A stretch of 64,000 nt of DNA from Methylacidiphilales bacterium (lineage in GTDB: Bacteria > Verrucomicrobiota > Verrucomicrobiia > Methylacidiphilales > UBA1321): contig JAMFSY010000074.1 of the NCBI GenBank assembly GCA_026225555.1, forward strand, positions 1 through 64,000, in the 5' to 3' direction. The notes below the pieces were generated by a model. That model did no database searches and had not been told where the DNA came from. It saw nothing but the letters and a program-made list of their open reading frames with translations. Of this stretch, positions 36,657-44,039 are shown in pieces (the first letter of the stretch is position 1; every line of letters begins with the position of its first letter). A program made the translations under genes and the position numbers.

Positions 36657-37445
36657 TTAAGTATTATCTTTGGATTTCGCCACTACGCGCATTTCCGCGT
36701 ACACAGCCTTCACCAAACGGAGCGTGAACACCTCGTCGGCAAACTTCCGATTCTTGAGATCAGCAAATCGATATACGCGACCGATGTTGCCCAGACTCGA
36801 CTCGGCGACCAACTCAATCGCCCTGATCGCGTCTGGCTCGGACTCCTTCGCCCGTTCGGCAAGTTCGGGCCCGTCCTTGCACCATGCCTTAAGGCACGCT
36901 GTGATGTCGGCAAGACTTAGCGCCGGGACCGCAACGTACTGTCGAACGCTCGCTGCCCTATCGCCAGTGAGGTCCTCAAGGTCGGTGATATCTCCGGAAC
37001 CAGCCAGAATGAGCCCGCAGGGATGCTTGAACTGCCGCAACTGGGCCATCACATCGAAGAGCACGTTGAAGGACTCTCGATCCACCACCTGGCAGTTGGT
37101 CAGAATGACCAACCCAACATTGCCAAACTGGAGCCGCCGAGTGAGGAGTGATGCCAGACAGCTCAAGCTGTAGAGCCTCCAGTCCCGGGGCATGGTGCTG
37201 GCCGCCACATTGAGAAGCAGCACTTGGAACAGCTTGAGGGCATTAGTCTCCCGCTGCAGCCGGATGAACAGAGGTTCCTGATCGGTTGCGCACATGGATC
37301 TTCGCTCGATCTCCAGAAGGTGCGTTTTGCCGCTTTGAGGCGGACCCGCCAGAACCATGGCCAAGCCCGCCTCGCGAGCCTCCTTGGCCGTTTGCGCGAA
37401 CTTCGCCATCCACGGGAACGTCACTGTAGGAAGTGAGGAGTTCAT
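36657..37445 (-). CDS. AAA+ ATPase of transposition module 1, Walker B degenerate
   Basis: A 262-residue TniB/TnsC/MuB-like ATPase. Walker A is AGPPQSGKTHLL (Gly34-Thr41). The Walker B position reads GLVILTNCQVVD (about 111-122): the acidic pair of LLLDE is replaced by Thr-Asn, so ATP could be bound but hydrolysis should be weak or absent. Sensor 1 region is GLILAGSGD. Partners of this kind bind target DNA and activate the transposase. It overlaps the transposase gene by four bases (37442-37445). The degenerate motif contrasts with the canonical partner at 42451. Confidence 0.82.
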   Translation of the reverse strand: MNSSLPTVTFPWMAKFAQTAKEAREAGLAMVLAGPPQSGKTHLLEIERRSMCATDQEPLFIRLQRETNALKLFQVLLLNVAASTMPRDWRLYSLSCLASLLTRRLQFGNVGLVILTNCQVVDRESFNVLFDVMAQLRQFKHPCGLILAGSGDITDLEDLTGDRAASVRQYVAVPALSLADITACLKAWCKDGPELAERAKESEPDAIRAIELVAESSLGNIGRVYRFADLKNRKFADEVFTLRLVKAVYAEMRVVAKSKDNT

Positions 37446-39085
37446 TTCACGTCACCTACAACCACCGTGGTGGCCACGATGCCTTCGGGCTTGGAGCGGC
37501 GGGAGCGCTTAGGCGGAGCCTTTTTGCCGGAGGACTTGGCCTTCGGCTCAGGTTCGCCACCCACCAGATCACCCAGGTACTTTGCGGTGCGCTCAAAGAA
37601 GCCGTTAAGAGCCTGGTTCATATCCTTGATACCCCCTTCGTGCGTCTTTAGGGCTGCCTTGACCGTGGGCGCTAGGGTAGCATCCTCACCATTGCGCTTG
37701 AGCACTCCCAGTGGAACGTGGCCAAGGAAGGCTCGAACCGGCCCCTTATCAACTCCATCGGGAGGCAACTGCACCGTGATCTTGTCCTCGCCGAATTTCA
37801 GGCCAACGAAGTTCTCGTTGATCCAGAATTGGCCCGGGAGGATTTGTACGCCAGCCTTGGTTGCGATCAATTCCTTCTCAACATAGATCTTCCCCAACAC
37901 CTCCTTGTAATCGAGGCAGACCAAGGAACTGTCTTCAATCCCTTCATACCATGATTCATACGGAGTCTTGTTATGGGCCGAATGCACCCGACTTACGCAG
38001 TAATCGGCCATGTAATCGTTCAGTTGGCTAACCACGCGGTCCCACCACGCCTGCGCGCGACCGCGCTGCACGTCTTCAGCCTCCTCATCAGGAATCTGGA
38101 GACCTACGATCTTGTCCTCGAAGCTTTTGACGAATCGCTCCCCAAGGGTTCCGAAGAAGCGCTCAATACGCCCTTTTTCCTGGGGGCACTCCGGATAGCA
38201 ATAATCCGGCTCGGTACCTAGGCGAGCAAGATTGGCCAAAAATTGAGCCGATTTGAAAGGGCCACCATTATCGAGCTGCAGCACTCGCGGTTTGCCGCAC
38301 CACGTCGTAGCTCTATTCCGCTTGGGCATGACGGCCATTTTCAGGCAGCCAACCGTATCCTCCGTCCTGATCGGAAACTTCGAGATCATCCAACCCATGA
38401 CCAGCCTGGATTTTTTGTCGATGATGACGACGATATTAGGCTTGAAGGTGTTCTTGCCGTCGAAGACCCAGATACCAAGCTCGCAGGCATCCGCGATCCA
38501 CACGTCATTGGAATTGCCATCGGGCTGGAAAATCGTCGGAGCATTTTTGGCGTACCAGTCCAAGCGCGACAGGATATTCTTCTCCAGGAAATCCTGATCG
38601 AAAAGCTTAGCCCATCGCCGATAGGTGGCGTAGCTCACCATCTTGAGATGTCTCTCTTTGCAATATTGTTCCACCTTTTCATAATGAACGGTGGAAGCCT
38701 TGGTGCGGCGCTTGAGCCAGCCAGGCATGCAAAGAAGGAGGACGATGTCGCTGATTGCCGGCGGGCGCCCGGGACGGCGCTGGCCGCCCAAGGTACGAGT
38801 GCCATTCCTTTCGTCGTAGGCCTTCATCTTCCTCCAACGCCGCAACGTCGACGCGCTATGATGATCCTCTTCTTTAGGCCGATTCTCCTTCAGGAACGCG
38901 GCGTACTGTTCCGGGGATTTTCCGAGCCGCTTCATCTCGCTCAGAAAAGCGCAACGCTCGGCCCAGAGATTGAGGACCTCCGTTGGGAGTTCCGTCTCCG
39001 GCGTTGCCCTCAACTTGAGTTCCTTGTAGATGTTATCTGCGTTGATGTTTATTTCGGGTGATGACCAAGCAATATTTGTATGCAT
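37442..39085 (-). CDS. DD35E transposase of module 1 (TniA/TnsB/Mu-like)
   Basis: A 547-residue transposase. The N-terminal helix-turn-helix region (about 40-160) includes ASTLRRWRKMKAYDERNG and YATYRRWAKLF. The RNase H-fold core has Asp199 (WIADACELGIW), Asp272 (VLQLDNGGPF) and Glu308 (QEKGRIERFFGTL), 35 residues apart, all present. A Mu-type C-terminal beta domain follows at about 400-480 (VQILPGQFWINENFVGLKFG). The last 60 residues are basic (KKAPPKRSRRSK), a possible contact to the ATPase or DNA. It is divergent from the RHH/PIN gene across a palindromic region. Confidence 0.9.
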   Translation of the reverse strand: MHTNIAWSSPEININADNIYKELKLRATPETELPTEVLNLWAERCAFLSEMKRLGKSPEQYAAFLKENRPKEEDHHSASTLRRWRKMKAYDERNGTRTLGGQRRPGRPPAISDIVLLLCMPGWLKRRTKASTVHYEKVEQYCKERHLKMVSYATYRRWAKLFDQDFLEKNILSRLDWYAKNAPTIFQPDGNSNDVWIADACELGIWVFDGKNTFKPNIVVIIDKKSRLVMGWMISKFPIRTEDTVGCLKMAVMPKRNRATTWCGKPRVLQLDNGGPFKSAQFLANLARLGTEPDYCYPECPQEKGRIERFFGTLGERFVKSFEDKIVGLQIPDEEAEDVQRGRAQAWWDRVVSQLNDYMADYCVSRVHSAHNKTPYESWYEGIEDSSLVCLDYKEVLGKIYVEKELIATKAGVQILPGQFWINENFVGLKFGEDKITVQLPPDGVDKGPVRAFLGHVPLGVLKRNGEDATLAPTVKAALKTHEGGIKDMNQALNGFFERTAKYLGDLVGGEPEPKAKSSGKKAPPKRSRRSKPEGIVATTVVVGDVK

Positions 39086-39126
39086 GCGCGCGAGATAGCC
39101 GGGAGGGGGGGCGAACCCGCCGCTGA

Positions 39127-39160
39127 CTAACCCATCGATGTGGCTAAATATGGGTTAGCC
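39127..39160. promoter_or_regulatory. Overlapping palindromes in the divergent promoter region
   Basis: CTAACCCAT (39127-39135) pairs exactly with ATGGGTTAG (39150-39158), and the inner GGCTAA (39142-39147) pairs with TTAGCC (39155-39160). It lies 42 bp before the module 1 transposase start and about 150 bp before ATG 39311 of the RHH/PIN gene. Ribbon-helix-helix proteins bind such short dyads, so it may be an operator that represses both genes. Confidence 0.6.
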
Positions 39161-39310
39161 ATGTGGGCTCGGGCGCGCTTGAAACTGCAGTGCAATGGGA
39201 TCCGCCGTATTGCATCCTAGATCGGTCGCATCCAGTCAAACTTGCTTCAGCGGGCCACTCAGGTTCCGCCCGCGAAATCCGATATAGCCATAGATGTGGT
39301 TTTATATGTT

Positions 39311-40315
39311 ATGCGCCTGACAACGCACCTGACTAAGAGCTTCCGCGATCGCGTTGTGCTGACCGCGGTTGAGAGGTCCTGCACCATGCGCCATATCCTG
39401 GAGCAGGCCGTGGCAAGCTATGTTGCCCATGAAGATCTCGATCCGCTGTCTCCCACGATCAAAGTCGATAGGCCCGAAATAAGACGCATGCCGATTCTGG
39501 ACTGCGTCAAGATAACCACCATCATCTCCGACGAGACCCGGGCCAGCCTAGAAATGCTCAAGCGGGTTCGCGGTTACTCCATCTCCCATGCTTTGAACCG
39601 GGCGATCCGTTGGTACCTGTGGGAATCTCCTGAGAAATCGCAGCCGCGCCGGGAATTCAGGGAAGCCTTTTATCCGCGGCTCGATATCCCGGAGAAAGAC
39701 ACTCTCATCCTACCATCGGGACATCCCGACCTTGGCAAGATAAAGCCAGGATCCGCTGTACTTATCGACTCCTCCATCGTAATGCTCGCCATGGATAGTC
39801 AGAGGCTCGGATATGTCTCTCCGCGTTCCGCGCAGTGTGAAGGTCTCGTTTACGATGCGAAAAACAAAAGCATCCGGGGGTTCGTCACCCCGTTTGTCAT
39901 GGAAGACCTGTGGACGGCGCTGCTATCAGCCTTCCAAAAGAAAGAAGTGGGAACTCCTCCGCGTGGCGCTCTTCCAACTTTGTCCAATTCCATTGAGGAT
40001 ATATGCCGTCGCCTTCAGGCCTTTAGCGGCGCTGACATCGAAACCCTGCCGGTGATTGCATCTGACCTGGAAAAGGCCCTCCAACTGGCAAAGGACGCGC
40101 GGATCGACGCCAAAGTGGCGTTCTCCCTGGCGGCCATGCACCGGGTAGTAGGACCCGACTTCGCTTTCGCAACCGCCAACCCAGAGCACATCGCGGCGGG
40201 GGCTTCGGTAGCACAGATCTTTGTTCCCTCTGACCTCGACCAGATCGTGCCGTACTGGAAATCGAGCAAGACTCAGATTCCGAAGAGATCAATGGTCGAG
40301 GCTGGCAGCGATTAG
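39311..40315 (+). CDS. Tandem ribbon-helix-helix plus PIN-domain fusion
   Basis: A 334-residue protein from ATG 39311 (a TTG at 39242 would add 23 residues). Two RHH-like modules come first: MRLTTHLTKSFRDRVV with ILEQAVASYVAHE (about 1-40), and CVKITTIISDETRASL with ISHALNRAIRWYLWE (about 67-108). Then a PIN-like ribonuclease fold: AVLIDSSIVMLAMD (about 153), VMEDLWTALL, DARIDAKVAFSLAAMHRV and FATANPEHIAAG. The last motif has Asn where PIN enzymes usually have Asp. RHH and PIN normally occur as separate antitoxin and toxin; here they are one chain. It could be a self-repressing toxin or a transposon regulator. Confidence 0.65.
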   Translation: MRLTTHLTKSFRDRVVLTAVERSCTMRHILEQAVASYVAHEDLDPLSPTIKVDRPEIRRMPILDCVKITTIISDETRASLEMLKRVRGYSISHALNRAIRWYLWESPEKSQPRREFREAFYPRLDIPEKDTLILPSGHPDLGKIKPGSAVLIDSSIVMLAMDSQRLGYVSPRSAQCEGLVYDAKNKSIRGFVTPFVMEDLWTALLSAFQKKEVGTPPRGALPTLSNSIEDICRRLQAFSGADIETLPVIASDLEKALQLAKDARIDAKVAFSLAAMHRVVGPDFAFATANPEHIAAGASVAQIFVPSDLDQIVPYWKSSKTQIPKRSMVEAGSD

Positions 40316-40342
40316 CTATTTCGCCGCTCCCTATCTCGGGGC

Positions 40343-40855
40343 ATGCGAAATCATTTCCCGATCGTTTACACCTTCTCCGAGGAGGAGATTCTGAAGCAGC
40401 AGATCACTGGTTTTCTCGCCCTTTTCACCGAGGCTGCCGTAGCCAAACGTGATAGCGCCCTAGCTCTGCGCAATACGCTCCACCTGGGCTTTCCCAGTGT
40501 TGGGAGCAAGAAGGTACGGTTCGAGATCCCGGCGTACCGGGTCTTCTGCAAACGTCTACTCAAGGAGTGCCCCATCCTTCCCTGGGTGGCGGCCTTTTCG
40601 ACTCCCTTCTACCGTGAGGTGATCTATTCCGTGCTGCCCGAGATTCGGGTGGCCTATCGGGACCGGAAACCGGGAAAGTACCAGGTGACTTTTCGGGTCG
40701 AGGACATGGACAAGGTCATTCGCAAGCAGGTGAAACAGATTGAAAAGATAGGCATGACGGCTGGGCTCTATCCGGTCGCCATCGAAGCCCGTACAATTCG
40801 ACTCACCCGTTACCTCCGTGACGGCGCGGACATCCCCGATCCCGAAAAGCCCTAG
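40343..40855 (+). CDS. Transposon-borne protein of unknown function
   Basis: A 170-residue basic protein starting MRNHFPIVYTFSEEEILK, 27 bp after the RHH/PIN gene and apparently cotranscribed. It has a hydrophobic-aromatic middle (RFEIPAYRVFCKRLLKECPI, then WVAAFSTPFYREVIYSVLPE) and a Lys-rich helix (DKVIRKQVKQIEKIG). No family is recognised. It lies between the fusion and the module 2 transposase, so it may be part of the core machinery. Confidence 0.6.
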   Translation: MRNHFPIVYTFSEEEILKQQITGFLALFTEAAVAKRDSALALRNTLHLGFPSVGSKKVRFEIPAYRVFCKRLLKECPILPWVAAFSTPFYREVIYSVLPEIRVAYRDRKPGKYQVTFRVEDMDKVIRKQVKQIEKIGMTAGLYPVAIEARTIRLTRYLRDGADIPDPEKP

Positions 40856-40921
40856 ATGAACCGGCGGAATTTGGGAGTCGGGCTATGGCTCCATTGACCT
40901 ATATCCAGTTTTTCTGGATGC

Positions 40922-40936
40922 CGCAAAATAGGTGGC
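40922..40936 (+). promoter_or_regulatory. Internal copy of a right-end site at the transposase 2 start
   Basis: CGCAAAATAGGTGGC here is identical to 55991-56005 inside the right end, and both copies are preceded by CTGGAT. It ends directly at ATG 40937, so transposase 2 bound here would block its own expression. AGGTGG also lies where a ribosome-binding site would be, though rather close to the start. It is the best sequence link between module 2 and the transposon ends. Confidence 0.7.
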
Positions 40937-42454
40937 ATGCCCAAAGAAGATTCAAAGTCTGAAGTCCCAAACTTATTCGATGGAGATCAGCTCGACGATG
41001 TTCTCACCAAGGCTACGTTGCTAGATCGCTTTGCCCGCTCAGGGCAATCAGTTGAGGCATTCGCCAAGGAAAACAAGATATCGGCCACCACGCTTCGCCG
41101 TCGCATCGCCGCGGCTCGTCTCGGCTCCAGGAATCTGGCTGATAAGCGTAAAGGCCACTCAGGCCGCAAGGTCAAACCCATCGACGAGCGGGTATTCCAG
41201 TTCGTCCTCAGCTTTCTGGAGCAGCATAAAAAGGCGAAGCTCAAATCCCTGCACACTCTCCTGGTTGAAACCTGCGAGGCCAAGGGCTGGCAGAATATCG
41301 GCTACTCCTCGCTATGTCGGCTGGTCAAAGCGCTGCCCGCGGATCTCACGACCCTGCTCGCCGGCGGGCGCAAGGTCCATTTCGACCTCAAAGCGCTCGT
41401 GGGTCGCCACGCTCCCGTTTGTCCGAATACCTGTTGGCAGGTCGATATTTGCGAGCTTCCGATTTGGGTCCTCGACACAACCACCATGGTTTTGTTTCAT
41501 CCATTTATCATCGTTTTCATTGATGAAGCGACCCGTGTCGTCATGGGGTGGCGTTTGTTCCGCTATGAGCCCAACCGGGCCGATCTTCTCCTGACCCTGC
41601 GCATGGCGATCCTGGCCAAGCACGACCCGTCGTATCCCTTTTGCGGCAAACCCGATGGCATCCAGAGCGATAACGGCGGTGTATTTGAATCCGAGGATTA
41701 TGCCGATTGCCTGTTGCGCTTGAATATCATTCGCCACGAAATCCCCACCGAATCGCCGAGCGCCAATGGCAAGGTTGAGAGATTTTTCAGAACCATTCAG
41801 GACGGACTTGTCCGTCGCTTGAATGGCTTTTCCGACCAGATCAACGGGCTTGCGTCCGCTCGCGAAAGCGCCATCCCGTGGCCCGTCTTACCAAGGTTGG
41901 TGTCGCAGTACATGGCCAAATACCACTCCGACATCCATTCTTCGCTCAAGATGAGCCCGTGGGAGGCGTGGCATCATCTGCTGGCGGATGCGAAGGGCCT
42001 GGGTGTCGTCGCTGAAGATGTGATTAACGCCACCATGGTGCGCATGCCCGCCCAGGTGCAGCGCGACGGCGTTCACCTGGACGATGGCAACACGTACACC
42101 GATCCGTGCCTGACTGGGCTCGTCGATGAAACGATAACAGTGCGGGTATCCCCTGATAAGCCTTACGACTACGTCGAAGCCTACATCGAAGGCCGCTACC
42201 TCGGCGTGCTGACCAACATCGCGCACAGCACGGAGATCGCGGACACCATCAAAACCTTCCGCGTCGAGCGCACCATCGAGCTTCACCGCCTAGCCAAGAT
42301 ACTCAAAAGCATGGCGCCCGCCGTCCTGCCCGATCCCACGATCGCACCGCCCGGGGCGATGGAAATTCCGGCCAGCGAAATCAAGGTCGAGGCGCCGGCG
42401 GCAGAACCCCCGCTGGCCGAGATTCCCGTGGTGCGCACCGAGGAGCAATCATGA
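40937..42454 (+). CDS. DD35E transposase of module 2 (TniA/TnsB/Mu-like)
   Basis: A 505-residue transposase paralogous to that at 37442. Helix-turn-helix regions at about 25-60 (AFAKENKISATTLRRRI) and about 75-135 precede the core with Asp170 (CWQVDICELPIWVLD), Asp245 (GIQSDNGGVF) and Glu281 (SANGKVERFFRTI), again 35 residues apart. A C-terminal beta domain at about 370-440 and a Pro/Ala/Glu-rich tail follow. The two cores share (C)ELxIWVxD, VVMGW/LVMGW, CGKP and DNGGxF but differ at most other positions, so the duplication is old. It overlaps the ATPase gene by four bases (ATGA, 42451). Confidence 0.9.
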   Translation: MPKEDSKSEVPNLFDGDQLDDVLTKATLLDRFARSGQSVEAFAKENKISATTLRRRIAAARLGSRNLADKRKGHSGRKVKPIDERVFQFVLSFLEQHKKAKLKSLHTLLVETCEAKGWQNIGYSSLCRLVKALPADLTTLLAGGRKVHFDLKALVGRHAPVCPNTCWQVDICELPIWVLDTTTMVLFHPFIIVFIDEATRVVMGWRLFRYEPNRADLLLTLRMAILAKHDPSYPFCGKPDGIQSDNGGVFESEDYADCLLRLNIIRHEIPTESPSANGKVERFFRTIQDGLVRRLNGFSDQINGLASARESAIPWPVLPRLVSQYMAKYHSDIHSSLKMSPWEAWHHLLADAKGLGVVAEDVINATMVRMPAQVQRDGVHLDDGNTYTDPCLTGLVDETITVRVSPDKPYDYVEAYIEGRYLGVLTNIAHSTEIADTIKTFRVERTIELHRLAKILKSMAPAVLPDPTIAPPGAMEIPASEIKVEAPAAEPPLAEIPVVRTEEQS

Positions 42455-43227
42455 CGACCGATCTCCCCATCATAACCACCGGTTTGATCGATCGGGCAGT
42501 CCAGCTCGCCAAGGACGCGGTTCTACTCGATTGCATTGGGACCATCACCGGTCCCAACGGTTCCGGCAAAAGCATTGCACTCCGCACCGTCAAAAATCGG
42601 TACCCCTCGTCCGGCCTGGACGGAAATGCCCATTATCATCGGGCCTGCGCAACCCAAGGTCATACCCGAGGAGTGAAAGATATACTTTTTGAGTTCGGCG
42701 TCCGCGAGGCGCACGTGTCTTCGAGCAACCTCCAGATCGCCTGCAAGCTTGGGCTCCGGGAGTTCGCGGGCCGGAAGATCAAGCTCCTGCTCCTGGACGA
42801 AGCCGATTCCCTCGCAAAGGATTCCCTGATCGGAATCGTCACCCTGATCGACTACTGCAACCAGCATGGACATCGCCTTGGCTTGGTCATGGCCGCGGCT
42901 CAGCCCGTCAGCGGCTGGCTGGCCGCCAATTCCGCCGGCATGTCGAGGACTGTACGCAGCGAGAAGGCCGATAACATGAGCGTCGAGGAAATGCTCGCGA
43001 TCTTGCGCGAGTGGGTGCCGGCGGGACTCGCGACCTTGATTGCCCAAGCCAAAGAGAAGAACCCCGAGGCGTTAAAACTAGCACGCCTAATTCACAAGGG
43101 CGTCGGAGACGGGAACTTCCGCCGCATGTCCTTTTTTGCGGGCTTGTTGAGGCAGGAGCAGTGCGTAAACGAGGAATCCATAAGGCAGATCCTTGCGCGC
43201 ATCGCTCTGATCCCGTCCAAGCCATGA
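42451..43227 (+). CDS. AAA+ ATPase of transposition module 2
   Basis: A 258-residue TniB/MuB-like ATPase with canonical motifs: Walker A TGPNGSGKSIAL (Gly34-Ser41), Walker B KLLLLDEADSL (Asp116, Glu117), sensor 1 region LGLVMAAAQP. In Tn7 and Mu such proteins form filaments on target DNA and activate the transposase. It is coupled to the transposase upstream and to the gene downstream (ATGA at 43224) by four-base overlaps, so the three proteins are made in step. Confidence 0.86.
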   Translation: MTTDLPIITTGLIDRAVQLAKDAVLLDCIGTITGPNGSGKSIALRTVKNRYPSSGLDGNAHYHRACATQGHTRGVKDILFEFGVREAHVSSSNLQIACKLGLREFAGRKIKLLLLDEADSLAKDSLIGIVTLIDYCNQHGHRLGLVMAAAQPVSGWLAANSAGMSRTVRSEKADNMSVEEMLAILREWVPAGLATLIAQAKEKNPEALKLARLIHKGVGDGNFRRMSFFAGLLRQEQCVNEESIRQILARIALIPSKP

Positions 43228-44039
43228 GCGCTATGCCCAGCGAGAATCGCAAACTTTACGACATGGTCTCGGCTCTGGCGCATGAGTTGAAGCGGCCCGT
43301 CAGTTCGATGGACCTGAACAGACACTTAGCGGTCCACCCGGAAACACGTCCAGTCCTCACCCAGCGCCTTGGGCAGCTTCTCCTGAAGGCGGCCCGCCCT
43401 GCCAAAACCGGCATAGCTCGCATCCGTCCGGTGGGGCTCTACAGCTATCACGCTTACTATGCGCCCGACTCTTCGCAAATATGGGACGCCCGCTTTGACG
43501 AGTTCAAGAACTACGAGGACCTTATCAGTTTTCACCAGCTCCGCTTTCCAGAGCGAGTGCGATACCTTCTCAACGGCCCACATGATGCGCTGGCCCGTCA
43601 TTCGCTGGCGGGCTGGTTGGCTGAGGCCGAACTCCTGATGGGACGTTGCCAGACGCACCCGGTAAACGTCGCCCTCATTCAGCAGCGGGATCAGGTACGG
43701 CTTCTCGCGGCGCGCTCGTTTGCCATCGTCATTCCTTGTGACCTCCTGCCGCGGTCCACAGCCTTATCGCTACTCCAGCGTTCTATCGCAGAACACGCCG
43801 CCCACCGGTTGCCCTTCAAGATCAACCACAGCCGGTATCTGTCTGATCTGAAATGGCCGCAAAGCCATCTCTATCCCCCACTGCAGGTGCTCAAGTATTC
43901 GGCGAGGCAACTGCAGGCATTCCTGATTTCAAGGTGGCCGGGGGACCATGAGAACGAGGAGGAAGCTTACGCGCTCCGGTGGGCGCTTCGGTATCCGGGC
44001 ACCCAAGGGAAACCCTGGCGGTCTCAAGCGCTACGCTGA
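43224..44039 (+). CDS. Third protein of module 2, unknown; candidate target selector
   Basis: A 271-residue protein from ATG 43224 in the ATGA overlap with the ATPase; the frame runs back to 43011 but only inside that gene. The N-terminal part (NRKLYDMVSALAHELKRPVS, then TRPVLTQRLGQLLLKAA) looks like a winged-helix DNA-binding region. The rest (YSYHAYYAPDSSQIWDARFD, FHQLRFPERVRYLLNG, VIPCDLLPRSTALSLLQR) is unrecognised and has no TniQ-like cysteine pairs. Its place, where Tn7-type operons keep TnsD/TniQ, suggests a target-site or regulatory factor; that is inference. Confidence 0.6.
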   Translation: MSAMPSENRKLYDMVSALAHELKRPVSSMDLNRHLAVHPETRPVLTQRLGQLLLKAARPAKTGIARIRPVGLYSYHAYYAPDSSQIWDARFDEFKNYEDLISFHQLRFPERVRYLLNGPHDALARHSLAGWLAEAELLMGRCQTHPVNVALIQQRDQVRLLAARSFAIVIPCDLLPRSTALSLLQRSIAEHAAHRLPFKINHSRYLSDLKWPQSHLYPPLQVLKYSARQLQAFLISRWPGDHENEEEAYALRWALRYPGTQGKPWRSQALR

